Shown one piece after another: positions 49,679 through 58,068 of a stretch of DNA of 64,000 nt. Where the stretch lies: the NCBI GenBank assembly GCA_049293015.1, contig JBATSB010000109.1, positions 1 to 64,000 of the forward strand. Direction: 5' to 3'. Below the pieces are notes generated by a model, which searched no databases, was not told the origin of the DNA, and worked only from the letters and a program-made list of their open reading frames with translations. Source of the stretch: UBA2330 sp049293015. GTDB lineage: Bacteria > Bacteroidota > Ignavibacteria > Tepidaquicellales > Tepidaquicellaceae. Within the stretch, counting starts at the first letter, position 1. Every line of letters begins with the position of its first letter. The translations under genes were made by a program, and so were the position numbers.

Positions 49679-51178
49679 TTATGGTCTTACAATTGTGACA
49701 AAATTTGAAGAGTTATTATCTGCAATAGAAAGATCATCAAGGTCAGTAAAAAAGTCACCTGTTACATCAGACAGAATATAACCTGTTGCAAAACTACCTG
49801 CAGCATTATCAATTTCAGAAAGATCTGTAACATCTACAAAACCGTCACTGTTAACATCACCGCTGTACATGCAATACCTTGCTCCTTTTTGTTGTGAATT
49901 ATTACCATAAGCATTTGAAGCTGAACCTGTAAAATCAAAATTTAGATTTGCACCATTTACAAAACTTTCTCCACCCGATTTACTCCATGTATCAATTGAA
50001 TTCCTGTGCTTAATTTGGATATAATAATTTCCTGTACCTGCTCTTGAAAAAGTATAATGTCCTGTAAAAGAAACCGAATCTAAAATGGTTTTCGCAGAAT
50101 CGGCAATTGAAAAAGGTGAATTTATATTTCTTAAAAATGCTGTTACAGTATCTTTTGAGTTAAGTTTATCTGAAGTCAGATTGTAAAACCCTTCGGGAAT
50201 AACTTTTATATCCATAGCAGTTGTAATCAAAAACTGACTAACCGATTCTGTTATTGTAACATGTCCTCCGGGAGGGCGGTTGCCTGCAACGAGATTTCCA
50301 TAATATTTTGGTCCAATAATGTAAGGGTACTCAGGATTCCCTGCGGAATCAATCGCCATATAATATGAATAAACTCCATTCTGATATTCAGGTGTTACAG
50401 AAAATCTACCATTATAGGAATCCAGATCAGCACCATTTGAAATAAGTTCATAATCCTGAATGAAACATCCGAGAGGATATTGTGAACTGACAGCCGGACC
50501 ATATTGTCCTGAAGACAAAACTGTTCCATCAGGGAGAGAAGTTCTAGTAGTAATATTTCTTTTTTTATAACCGCTTTTCATTCTTCTTATTCCACCTGTA
50601 CCGTTTGTATTTGAATAAGCATAAGGTCCATAAAGTGGATAACCGTCAAACATATATCCGAGAATGGGTGAATGCTGATTTGAATCCTGTGAATATAATT
50701 TCTTCATATTAATGTGATAATGATAAACTCCACCTGGAGCCGGATGACCGCCGGATGTATCAAAGCTGACGGCTTCAAAATACTGTGCTACTCTATGCCA
50801 TACATTTTGATTGTTATAAGACATTGCATCGCCCGCATTAAATATTACAACACCATTTACCAATACTCCAAGCTGACCGTTTCCTGCAGTTGCAGGGTTA
50901 CCGCTTGGGACAGGATACCTTGCGATCTTAAAAGTCCAGTTCTGATTTGTTGGAGTATTAGGATTCATAGCCCAAGGTCCGATTGTATATGAAGGAATTC
51001 CTGTACATTTTACATATACAAAATTATTGGAATAAAAAACCTGTTGAACATCAGCAGCAATATTGTTATAACCAGTTGCTCCGTTTGTATTCTGTCTCCA
51101 AGAATAAATTTCAGGAGTTATCTGAGAATATACAGATGTTGAAATTAAAAAAATTAATAAGACAAAAAGTTTTTTCAA
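49679..51178 (-). CDS. YHYH-domain secreted protein with dockerin-like C-terminal module
   Basis: A 499-aa paralogue of the neighbouring YHYH protein. A TTG start gives the signal peptide KKLFVLLIFLISTSVYSQ. The next 300 residues follow the paralogue closely (TPEIYSWRQNTNGATGYNNIAADVQQVFYSNNFVYVKCTGIPSYTIGPWAMNP). Its C-terminus differs completely: a beta module (FYNLTSDKLNSKDTVTAFLRN ... NYYIQIKHRNSIDTWSK), then two EF-hand-like calcium motifs GDVNSDGFVDVTDLSEIDN and SDVTGDFFTDLDDLSIADNN, ending VTIVRP. No T9SS sorting domain is present. The same C-terminal module recurs in the lipase-like protein at the end of the window. Confidence 0.8.
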   Translation of the reverse strand: MKKLFVLLIFLISTSVYSQITPEIYSWRQNTNGATGYNNIAADVQQVFYSNNFVYVKCTGIPSYTIGPWAMNPNTPTNQNWTFKIARYPVPSGNPATAGNGQLGVLVNGVVIFNAGDAMSYNNQNVWHRVAQYFEAVSFDTSGGHPAPGGVYHYHINMKKLYSQDSNQHSPILGYMFDGYPLYGPYAYSNTNGTGGIRRMKSGYKKRNITTRTSLPDGTVLSSGQYGPAVSSQYPLGCFIQDYELISNGADLDSYNGRFSVTPEYQNGVYSYYMAIDSAGNPEYPYIIGPKYYGNLVAGNRPPGGHVTITESVSQFLITTAMDIKVIPEGFYNLTSDKLNSKDTVTAFLRNINSPFSIADSAKTILDSVSFTGHYTFSRAGTGNYYIQIKHRNSIDTWSKSGGESFVNGANLNFDFTGSASNAYGNNSQQKGARYCMYSGDVNSDGFVDVTDLSEIDNAAGSFATGYILSDVTGDFFTDLDDLSIADNNSSNFVTIVRP

Positions 51179-51215
51179 AAATTTAAATTTATTTGATTTT
51201 AAAATTAGATTAATA

Positions 51216-51635
51216 TTATTTACTAGAATACATTTCCAGCAGCCTGGCATTTTCCTCTGAAAGCTTTAGTGCTGTGAGTTTGTTATACTGATTAAAAGCT
51301 ATATGTCTGTAATCATCGGTTGTATTATAAACCAAGGAGATCAGCACAGAATCATTTTTATAAAATGTCATCGAGCCGGTGGAGATACAATACTGATATT
51401 CAAATGGTTCATTTGTTACAGTATTAATAATCTCAGATATATCTTTCTGATCTGTGATGCTTGAAGTTTTAACGATCATCTTTCCTGTAGAATCAAATCC
51501 GTCCTTATACATAAATTCTATCCTGTCGGCAGAAGATATTTCATTCTTTATAGAAAAAGAATTTTCTTCACTGCATGAAGATAATATCAGAGTTGAAAAT
51601 ATTATCAGTACCGGATAAATAATTTTATATAACAT
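51216..51635 (-). CDS. small lipoprotein, unknown function
   Basis: A 139-aa predicted lipoprotein: MLYKIIYPVLIIFSTLILSSC with the lipobox LSSC at 18-21. The mature part is mixed alpha/beta with an ISEIINTVTNEPFEYQYCISTGSMTFYKNDSVLISLVYN stretch. No family is recognised. It lies 37 nt upstream of the dockerin-type YHYH gene on the same strand and may be co-transcribed with it. Confidence 0.65.
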   Translation of the reverse strand: MLYKIIYPVLIIFSTLILSSCSEENSFSIKNEISSADRIEFMYKDGFDSTGKMIVKTSSITDQKDISEIINTVTNEPFEYQYCISTGSMTFYKNDSVLISLVYNTTDDYRHIAFNQYNKLTALKLSEENARLLEMYSSK

Positions 51636-51845
51636 TAGGTGTAAAGAAGTTTATACAAAATAATTGATGTAAATTAACAGAGCAATAGGATAATTGTAAA
51701 TAGATGTAACAATCATATGAGTCGAAAATGCTGGTGATAAATTCCCTGAGGTAAAATTGAAACAGAATTTCAATTTCAAGTGCGCTCCCAAACAGGAGTT
51801 TGTGAGCGAGCAGGAAAAAGACTTTCATTAAAAAATTATTCTTTT

Positions 51846-51853
51846 TACTTTTG
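51846..51853 (+). promoter_or_regulatory. candidate TAnnTTTG box of the TPP-controlled transcript
   Basis: TACTTTTG predicts a start near 51860, about 10 nt before the riboswitch aptamer. No TTG is seen 20 nt upstream. Confidence 0.4.
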
Positions 51854-51867
51854 AAAAGTTCTTTTTA

Positions 51868-51960
51868 CAAATTATCGGGGTGCTTTCAATTGATTACAGA
51901 AGGCTGAGATAAAACCCGCGAACCTGCTACGGATAATGCCGGCGAAGGAAATAAAATTTT
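51868..51960 (+). promoter_or_regulatory. TPP riboswitch (THI element)
   Basis: All conserved aptamer blocks are present in order: CGGGGTGC, GGCTGAGAT, AACCCGCGAACCTG, and GGATAATGCCGGCGAAGGAAA. The variable P3 region is short. The element is followed at once by an intrinsic terminator and then by the TonB-dependent receptor gene, so it should act by premature termination when thiamin pyrophosphate is plentiful. Confidence 0.95.
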
Positions 51961-51962
51961 TT

Positions 51963-52010
51963 AAACGCTTAAATCTTTTTATCAGGTTCAAAAAGATTTA
52001 AGCGTTTTTT
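51963..52010 (+). terminator. riboswitch-controlled intrinsic terminator
   Basis: An 18-bp perfect stem (51963-51980 with 51990-52007) with a 9-nt loop ATCAGGTTC is followed by a T-rich tail, 14 nt before the receptor start. The loop contains CAGGTTC, the exact complement of GAACCTG in the aptamer core. Confidence 0.92.
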
Positions 52011-52023
52011 ATTTATAAAAAAA

Positions 52024-54435
52024 ATGAAAAAGACTTACATGCAGATATTTATTCTGTTCTTAACAATTCTATTGTTTTCTGAAAATACTATTGCTCAGAA
52101 GAGTGATGAGATTGAAACAACAGAAAGGAAAGATTCGGCGGAATACAAAACAGAGACAATTGATGTAGATGCATTAAAAGGTTTTAAAAGATTGACTCCG
52201 ATTACATTTGAAAATATTAAGAGAGCAGAGATTGAAAAAAAGTACAGCGTACAGGATATTCCGATGTTGCTTAATGGATATACAAGTATAAACTCATATT
52301 CAGAATCCGGATCATCAATAGGTTATTCATATCTAACACTCAGAGGTTTTGATCAGAGAAGGCTTTCAATAATGATAAACGGAATTCCTCAGAATGATCC
52401 TGAAGATCATCAGGTATACTGGGTGGATATTTCAGATCTGGCTGCATCGGTTGAAAGCATTCAGATTCAGCGCGGTATTGGTTCGGCTTTGTACGGGTCG
52501 TCAGCAATCGGCGGATCTATAAATGTAGAAACTATAGACTTTTTTAAAAGGAAATTTCTAAATCTGACAGCGGGACTTGGAGATTTTAATACAAGTAAAT
52601 ATACATTTGAATATTCATCAGGAAATGTAGATAACGGATTTGGATTTTACGGGAAGTTCTCAAAATTATATACAGACGGATACAGAGATCTTTCATGGTC
52701 AGATCACCTTTCATATTTTTTGAGTGCAGGAAAAGTGTTTGGTAATAATTCAGTGTTGAAAGTGAATTTTTTTGGCAGTCCGATACAGAATCATCTTGCA
52801 TATCTGGGAGTTGATAATGCAGCACTGAACGGGGAGATCACGGGAGATATTTATAATGACCGAAAAATAAATTATCTGACTTATCCGGATGAGACGGATA
52901 ATTATTTTCAGCCTCATTATGAGATGGTATATAACCTTCAGGCAAATAAAAATTTATACATAACGAATACTCTTAGTTATATAAATGGCAACGGCTATTT
53001 CAATTCACTGTTTCCTGTGGATTATGGATATGATTTTTCTTATTACAAATTAGACCCATTTTATGTTTCCGATACGACTACATTCAATTCTTCTTATTAC
53101 AGAAGAAATGAAGACGGGACTTTCTATTTTGATTCGACAAAAGGATATGAGATTGTAAGAAGTGATATGGTTACAAAGCTTACAGTGGATAACAATACTT
53201 ACGGATGGTTTCCGAAAGTTCAGTTGACACATAGTCAAGGGAAAGGAAATCTGGTGATGGGAGGTGAATTAAGAATTCACAATTCTGTGCATTATGGTGA
53301 AGTAGTATTTGGTGAAGCACTTCCACAAGGTACAGAGCCATATCATCAATATTATAATTATAAAGGCGGTAAAAATACTTATTCAATTTTTGCAAATGAG
53401 GTTTTTAGTTTTACAAAACAGATAACAGGAATGCTTGGTCTTCAATATATACATCACACATATGAATTGAGTGATGACAAATTTAAACCATATAACTTTA
53501 CAGTGGACTATGATTTTTTTACACCGAGAGCAGGTGTGAATTATAATTTCACAGACAAGATAAATGGATATGTGAATTTTTCACTGGCAGAGAGAGAGCC
53601 GAGATTAAAAGATATTTATGATGCTGAAGATCCATACAGTGTACCAAATTTCAGAATAGTGGATGCTGAAAACGGAATATATGAAGATGCTCTGATACAA
53701 TCTGAAAAGATGCAGGATCTTGAGATCGGCTTTGGATATGAATCAGAAATATTGAAAGGCGGAATTAATTTTTATAATATGAATTTCGAAAATGAGATTG
53801 TAAACAATGGTCAGCTTGATAACGTTGGACAGCCGATTGTAGGGAATGCAGGAAGTTCAATACACAGAGGAATCGAAGTGGATTTTTTACTCAGACCATT
53901 TTTAGAAAAATATTATAAAGGATTTACAATTGGAGGAAATCTAACTTTATCGGATAATTATTTTAATGAATATACAGAAATACTTGGAGCGGATTCAGTT
54001 GGTAATATAATTTATGGAAATGATTATTCGGGAAATAAAATAATTCTGACACCTGATGTAATTGGAAATCTTTCTCTTGAATTTTATCCCTCGGCAGGTA
54101 CTGGTGCGTATTTCACAATGCAATATATAGGCAAGCAGTATTTGGATAATTCAGAGAATGAAAGAAAAGATCCGTCTATTAGGGTTCAGCCTGGTTATGT
54201 GGATAAGTTTATAGATGCTTATACAGTTTTCAACGCAGGTATTTCAGTTGATATGATGTCATTTACAAAAAATAAGAATATTAAAAATGTATTTTCTAAA
54301 CTTCAGTTGGATTTTAAAATAAATAATATTTTTAACTCACTTTATGAGACATCGGGATATGTAAGTTATGGTGTACCGTACTGGTTACCTGCAGCTACAA
54401 CTAATTATTATGCGGAGCTAAAGGTTGGTTTTTGA
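52024..54435 (+). CDS. TonB-dependent outer-membrane receptor, probable thiamin transporter
   Basis: An 803-aa TonB-dependent receptor. A signal peptide (about 1-24, ending TIAQ) is followed by a short TonB-box region and the plug domain (about 55-175), with YSVQDIPMLLNGYTSINSY, LRGFDQRRLSIMINGIPQNDPEDHQVYWVDI and IQRGIGSALYGSSAIGGSINV. A 22-strand barrel then runs to a final Phe (YAELKVGF). The TPP riboswitch directly upstream makes thiamin, its phosphates or precursors the likely cargo; this is inference from regulation. No inner-membrane thiamin transporter (PnuT-like) or biosynthetic gene follows. Confidence 0.9.
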   Translation: MKKTYMQIFILFLTILLFSENTIAQKSDEIETTERKDSAEYKTETIDVDALKGFKRLTPITFENIKRAEIEKKYSVQDIPMLLNGYTSINSYSESGSSIGYSYLTLRGFDQRRLSIMINGIPQNDPEDHQVYWVDISDLAASVESIQIQRGIGSALYGSSAIGGSINVETIDFFKRKFLNLTAGLGDFNTSKYTFEYSSGNVDNGFGFYGKFSKLYTDGYRDLSWSDHLSYFLSAGKVFGNNSVLKVNFFGSPIQNHLAYLGVDNAALNGEITGDIYNDRKINYLTYPDETDNYFQPHYEMVYNLQANKNLYITNTLSYINGNGYFNSLFPVDYGYDFSYYKLDPFYVSDTTTFNSSYYRRNEDGTFYFDSTKGYEIVRSDMVTKLTVDNNTYGWFPKVQLTHSQGKGNLVMGGELRIHNSVHYGEVVFGEALPQGTEPYHQYYNYKGGKNTYSIFANEVFSFTKQITGMLGLQYIHHTYELSDDKFKPYNFTVDYDFFTPRAGVNYNFTDKINGYVNFSLAEREPRLKDIYDAEDPYSVPNFRIVDAENGIYEDALIQSEKMQDLEIGFGYESEILKGGINFYNMNFENEIVNNGQLDNVGQPIVGNAGSSIHRGIEVDFLLRPFLEKYYKGFTIGGNLTLSDNYFNEYTEILGADSVGNIIYGNDYSGNKIILTPDVIGNLSLEFYPSAGTGAYFTMQYIGKQYLDNSENERKDPSIRVQPGYVDKFIDAYTVFNAGISVDMMSFTKNKNIKNVFSKLQLDFKINNIFNSLYETSGYVSYGVPYWLPAATTNYYAELKVGF

Positions 54436-54745
54436 GAAAGAGGAAAGATATGGAAAATGCAATCAAGATAAATTATAAAAGTTAAGTATAGCAGTAGAGA
54501 TTGGTTATAGGTAAAAGGATAAATCTGAAATCAGATTAGAGATTGGCAGCAGGTGTCGAAACCTGACAGGTTTTCAAAATTCCAGATTCACATTAAATCT
54601 TCATCTGTAAACCTGTCAGGTTTTATATCAGACAAAACCTGACAGGTTTTCAAAATTCCGGATTCAAACTAAATCATCAACTTTAAACCTGTCAGGTTTC
54701 ACACCCAAAAATGAATCTCCATACCAGATCCCAAATCTTTTTATT
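54436..54745. other. 310-bp intergenic region with palindromic repeats
   Basis: It lies between two convergent genes. The first 120 nt show nothing specific. The rest is the duplicated palindrome array listed separately. No coding or RNA gene is seen. Confidence 0.5.
54558..54700. repeat. four copies of AAACCTGACAGGTTT-type palindrome in a duplicated unit
   Basis: The palindromic core AACCTGNCAGGTT occurs four times (about 54559-54573, 54609-54623, 54635-54649 and 54685-54699). They form two units of about 65 bp, offset by 76 bp. Each unit runs palindrome, TTCAAAATTCCRGATTCA, AAATC..., palindrome. Within a unit the two outer palindromes can pair as one long hairpin. It may serve as a two-sided terminator between convergent genes, or be a REP-like dispersed element. 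Confidence 0.75.
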
Positions 54746-56143
54746 TCAGTTCACTCTATATTTTATATTTAATCCGGCAGAAAGATTAGTCGTACCCGAT
54801 GGAGTAAATATACTCATTATATTATTCGTCCCCATATCGATCATTACCGGTCCGGCTTCTACTCCAAGACCGATACTTACAAGTGTATTCTCATCACCGC
54901 CAAAAGTTAATCCTGCCCTGGGAGAAAATATATCTCCAACATTATACTCTGCACCAAGTCCAAATCTCGGCTCAGTTGTTCCGCCAAGATTACTTGTAAT
55001 TCCCTGTATATAATCAAATGAAATACTGCCTGTTTCAAGTCCTGTCTGTTCCTTATTCTTTTTAGAATAAATTTTGTAAGTCGCGCCAAGTCTTGCTGTC
55101 GTTGGCAGACTTATACTGAAATCAGATACAGGAGTTTTCGTTGATTTTACAGCATCCTTAAGAGAATCGATCTGCTCCTGATTTGTAACATCGGTTATTA
55201 TAAAATTACCATTGTTATAATAAGTTGCATTGTTGGTATTCCATTTTATATATCCAATATCAGTTATACTCAATCCAACACTAAGTCTACCCTGATCCGA
55301 AAACTCTTTTAAAACAAAATTAACTCCAGCATCAAACCCAAACCCAAATCCCGCATTGCCTGAAGGAAATTTTATGGTGACATCATCTGTAAGCCCGGAA
55401 TAAAGAAATTCAGATTCACCTGTTGACTGAATTGTGTTCTGTGAATTAGTTTGTATTGTCAGATTATTTTTTGTGGTCTCAAAATAATATATTCCGAACT
55501 GAGGTTTTACAGCCGCACCGATTGCAATGGATTCGAATAATTTATTTTTATTGATCTTTAATAATTTTGCAAAAGAAATGTTAAGCTGTCTTGTCCAGTA
55601 AACGTTGAGAGAATTGTTTTCAAGATTATATAATCTGTCAGGTTCATTACCATACAACCCTAATTCCCAGAAATCTTTAGTAAGCAAAAAATCCGAAACG
55701 ACCCTGTCTTCAAGAGAGATGCCTATTGTACCAATGTCTCCGTGATTATACAAAAAGGATAGTAATTTTCCTGAAGACGTCAAAGTAGATTTCTGATCAC
55801 TTGCTGAATTTATTATATTCCGTTTATCAGAATCGGTCAGTGTAGTTGAGCTTCCGTCTGAGTTTTCTCCGAAGTAATCATTATAAAAATCCAGTGAAAG
55901 ATAATTACTGTTGGTAAGAAATTGAAAAGTGGTAAGTAAATTAAAATAATACTTTGAATTATTTCCGCCTTTTTGAAAAACTATATTCGCAGGATTTTGA
56001 TTAAAGGCATCTACTTCGTATGAATTTGATACTGAGGTGGAACCCATAGATAAACCCCTGACATCATACAATATCTGTGATTGAATACTGCTTGATGTAA
56101 GAATGAAAAATAAAATGATAAGTAAATTTCTGATTCTAATAAT
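54746..56143 (-). CDS. outer-membrane protein, DUF5723-like
   Basis: A barrel protein of 465 aa. The first usual start codon in frame (TTG at 56071) would cut off the signal peptide. Upstream the frame encodes IRIRNLLIILFFILTSSSIQSQ, a clear signal sequence, so the start is ATT at 56143 or 56140. The mature N-terminus (LYDVRGLSMGSTSVSNSYEVDAFNQNPANIVF) resembles FadL/DUF5723-type barrels with the NPA plug motif. GNAGFGFGFDAGVNFVLKEFSDQGRLSVGLSITDIGYIKW follows further on. It begins 14 nt after the lipoprotein gene, so the two form an operon. Function unknown. Confidence 0.65.
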   Translation of the reverse strand: MIRIRNLLIILFFILTSSSIQSQILYDVRGLSMGSTSVSNSYEVDAFNQNPANIVFQKGGNNSKYYFNLLTTFQFLTNSNYLSLDFYNDYFGENSDGSSTTLTDSDKRNIINSASDQKSTLTSSGKLLSFLYNHGDIGTIGISLEDRVVSDFLLTKDFWELGLYGNEPDRLYNLENNSLNVYWTRQLNISFAKLLKINKNKLFESIAIGAAVKPQFGIYYFETTKNNLTIQTNSQNTIQSTGESEFLYSGLTDDVTIKFPSGNAGFGFGFDAGVNFVLKEFSDQGRLSVGLSITDIGYIKWNTNNATYYNNGNFIITDVTNQEQIDSLKDAVKSTKTPVSDFSISLPTTARLGATYKIYSKKNKEQTGLETGSISFDYIQGITSNLGGTTEPRFGLGAEYNVGDIFSPRAGLTFGGDENTLVSIGLGVEAGPVMIDMGTNNIMSIFTPSGTTNLSAGLNIKYRVN

Positions 56144-56157
56144 TGCTTTAGTTTTTT

Positions 56158-57735
56158 TTAATCAAAATCTAATCTGTATGAAAGTGTACCATATCCGGCC
56201 AGACTTATTTTATCACCCGAACGTATTTTTACTGTGTTATTTGGATCTGGTATGTAATTAGGATCTGTAAACAACTGGTTCTCAAATATTATCTTGCCCA
56301 TGTGTTTGATCTTTGATATATCAGTACTGTCTAATACAGCACTATAAGAAGTAATTGTTGGAAGAGAAGAATATCCGTCCGCACCTACGGATCCTGCATT
56401 GAATATAACTGATGAATCCGGATTATTGCTTATCATTAATGTTATCGGAAGCAGTGGATTGAAATTTGAATCCAGCACTAAAACTTTCGCAACATTTTTT
56501 AAAGGAATACCATTTACAGAAGTTAAAGTGAAAATTAATTTTTTCGCCTTATCAAGATTATTTCTTTGTTCCTCATTATCTATACCCACGTCTGCCGTAT
56601 CTCTGAATATAACCGGTTTCGTAATACTTACATTTAAAGGTACCTGTAAGATCAGTTTTAATGAAAGACTGTCTGTATAATTGACAGCTCCTTCCTGATA
56701 ATCAAAATTTAAAAAATCAGTTCTCTCCAAAAAAATCTTTTTTGGAATGTTATTAATGAATTCCAGTATGTTGCTGTTATTTTCATTTATTGGATATGCA
56801 AGTGAATCATCTTTTTGAGGTAATGTAAGTGAAAAGATTGTATCAATTTTATCTCCCGGTTCGCCATACTTCAAATATTTTAATCTGACTCTGTGACCAT
56901 TTTTGTTTTCACCAACTATGGAAATATTCCGGAAATCTACCTGGTATAGTTCAGTAAATTTTTTCACGACAAAGAAATTTTTATCAGGAGTAATATTCGA
57001 AAAAGAAAGTTCTCCTTCAGGTACATCAGAGCCGAATGGATCAAGTATTTCTTCAAAATTAACTCCCGTATTCAGCGGCTTCAAAATCCCCTGTATACTT
57101 TTAATTGAATATTCGGAAAGTATATAACTGAATTTTACAGGGACAGGTACTGCGGAAAAAAATATAATTTTTATATAAAGCTGATTATCAGGACTTTTAT
57201 TTTTTATATAATGATCAGCTAAATTCAGTTCTATCGAAAGGTTTTTCCCCGAACTAACAGTTCCGTTTATTCTGACAGTATCATTATTATTTTTTTGGAA
57301 TAAATTTTTTATCGTCGCGTCAAATGAATATTTGCTTTCAAAGTCATTATAAAATGTAAAGTTCAGATTTCCTGTAAGGAAATCCATCCCTGTAACAAAG
57401 GTTGAATCGTTAAATGTAATTATTGTATCAAGCTGTAATGTACTTGGTGCAGTTACATATGTCTTTTCTATCCCGTCGAATTTAATATCTTCTCCAAAAG
57501 TTCTCTTGTAATTAGATTCTCCGTAAATGAACAACAGATTATTGTTAGAAGAATCTATTCCTATATTATTGCTTCTGTCAATAATATCAAAAATGTTATA
57601 GTTTTTTATAGTAAAAGGAATCCTCAGGTCAACGTCGTAATTTGGGAGAGCAGGAGATTTGATCTCACAACTATTAAACAAAATTGAAACAATGAAAAGG
57701 GAAATTAATTTTGCGGTAAAAAATCTGATATGCAT
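56158..57735 (-). CDS. large lipoprotein, unknown function
   Basis: A 525-aa predicted lipoprotein: MHIRFFTAKLISLFIVSILFNSC with the lipobox FNSC. The mature chain is beta-rich throughout, with repeated segments such as NLNFTFYNDFESKYSFDATI and LNLADHYIKNKSPDNQLYIKIIFF. The C-terminus SGDKISLAGYGTLSYRLDFD may be a barrel-like strand. No family is recognised. It precedes the DUF5723-like gene, repeating the lipoprotein-plus-barrel pairing seen at 7602-10033. A strong hairpin ends 6 nt before its start codon. Confidence 0.65.
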   Translation of the reverse strand: MHIRFFTAKLISLFIVSILFNSCEIKSPALPNYDVDLRIPFTIKNYNIFDIIDRSNNIGIDSSNNNLLFIYGESNYKRTFGEDIKFDGIEKTYVTAPSTLQLDTIITFNDSTFVTGMDFLTGNLNFTFYNDFESKYSFDATIKNLFQKNNNDTVRINGTVSSGKNLSIELNLADHYIKNKSPDNQLYIKIIFFSAVPVPVKFSYILSEYSIKSIQGILKPLNTGVNFEEILDPFGSDVPEGELSFSNITPDKNFFVVKKFTELYQVDFRNISIVGENKNGHRVRLKYLKYGEPGDKIDTIFSLTLPQKDDSLAYPINENNSNILEFINNIPKKIFLERTDFLNFDYQEGAVNYTDSLSLKLILQVPLNVSITKPVIFRDTADVGIDNEEQRNNLDKAKKLIFTLTSVNGIPLKNVAKVLVLDSNFNPLLPITLMISNNPDSSVIFNAGSVGADGYSSLPTITSYSAVLDSTDISKIKHMGKIIFENQLFTDPNYIPDPNNTVKIRSGDKISLAGYGTLSYRLDFD

Positions 57736-58068
57736 AAAGTAGATTGTAATACTGATTCTATTACAATCTTTGAAAGTTTAAAATTTTTTTTATTAATTTA
57801 GTCAAATATATTTTAAATAAAACTGAATTATTAAAATACTCTGAAAAATATTCAATCCTCTCAAAATCAGTATTGTCAAAGATCATTTTCACAAACCGTT
57901 AAAATTACAATTTGACATTTCGTAACAATATGAATAATTTATATTGGTAAATGTAAATTTATGCTAATTAATCTTGGCTTCTCAAATTGAAGATAAAATT
58001 CAATATAAACTTTAAATGAAATTGAATATATTAACACACCTAATAATAAATTAAACCAATCAAATAAA
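57736..58068. other. 333-bp divergent intergenic region before recA
   Basis: It holds the 11-bp-stem hairpin near the lipoprotein start (listed separately). In the recA-proximal 280 nt I found no LexA-like palindrome and no clear TAnnTTTG box. Confidence 0.5.
57741..57769. promoter_or_regulatory. perfect 11-bp inverted repeat before a lipoprotein start
   Basis: AGATTGTAATA (57741-57751) and TATTACAATCT (57759-57769) flank a 7-nt loop. On the minus strand the hairpin ends 5 nt before the ATG, so as RNA it would hide the ribosome-binding region; as DNA it could be an operator. Confidence 0.5.

Noticed and set aside
54522..54537. AATCTGA-AA-TCAGATT inverted repeat after the TonB receptor as a terminator
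   Set aside because: The loop of 2 nt is too small for a hairpin and no T-run follows.
57736..58068. SOS (LexA) box before recA
   Set aside because: No convincing palindrome was found in the recA-proximal part; the strong hairpin there belongs to the divergent lipoprotein side.
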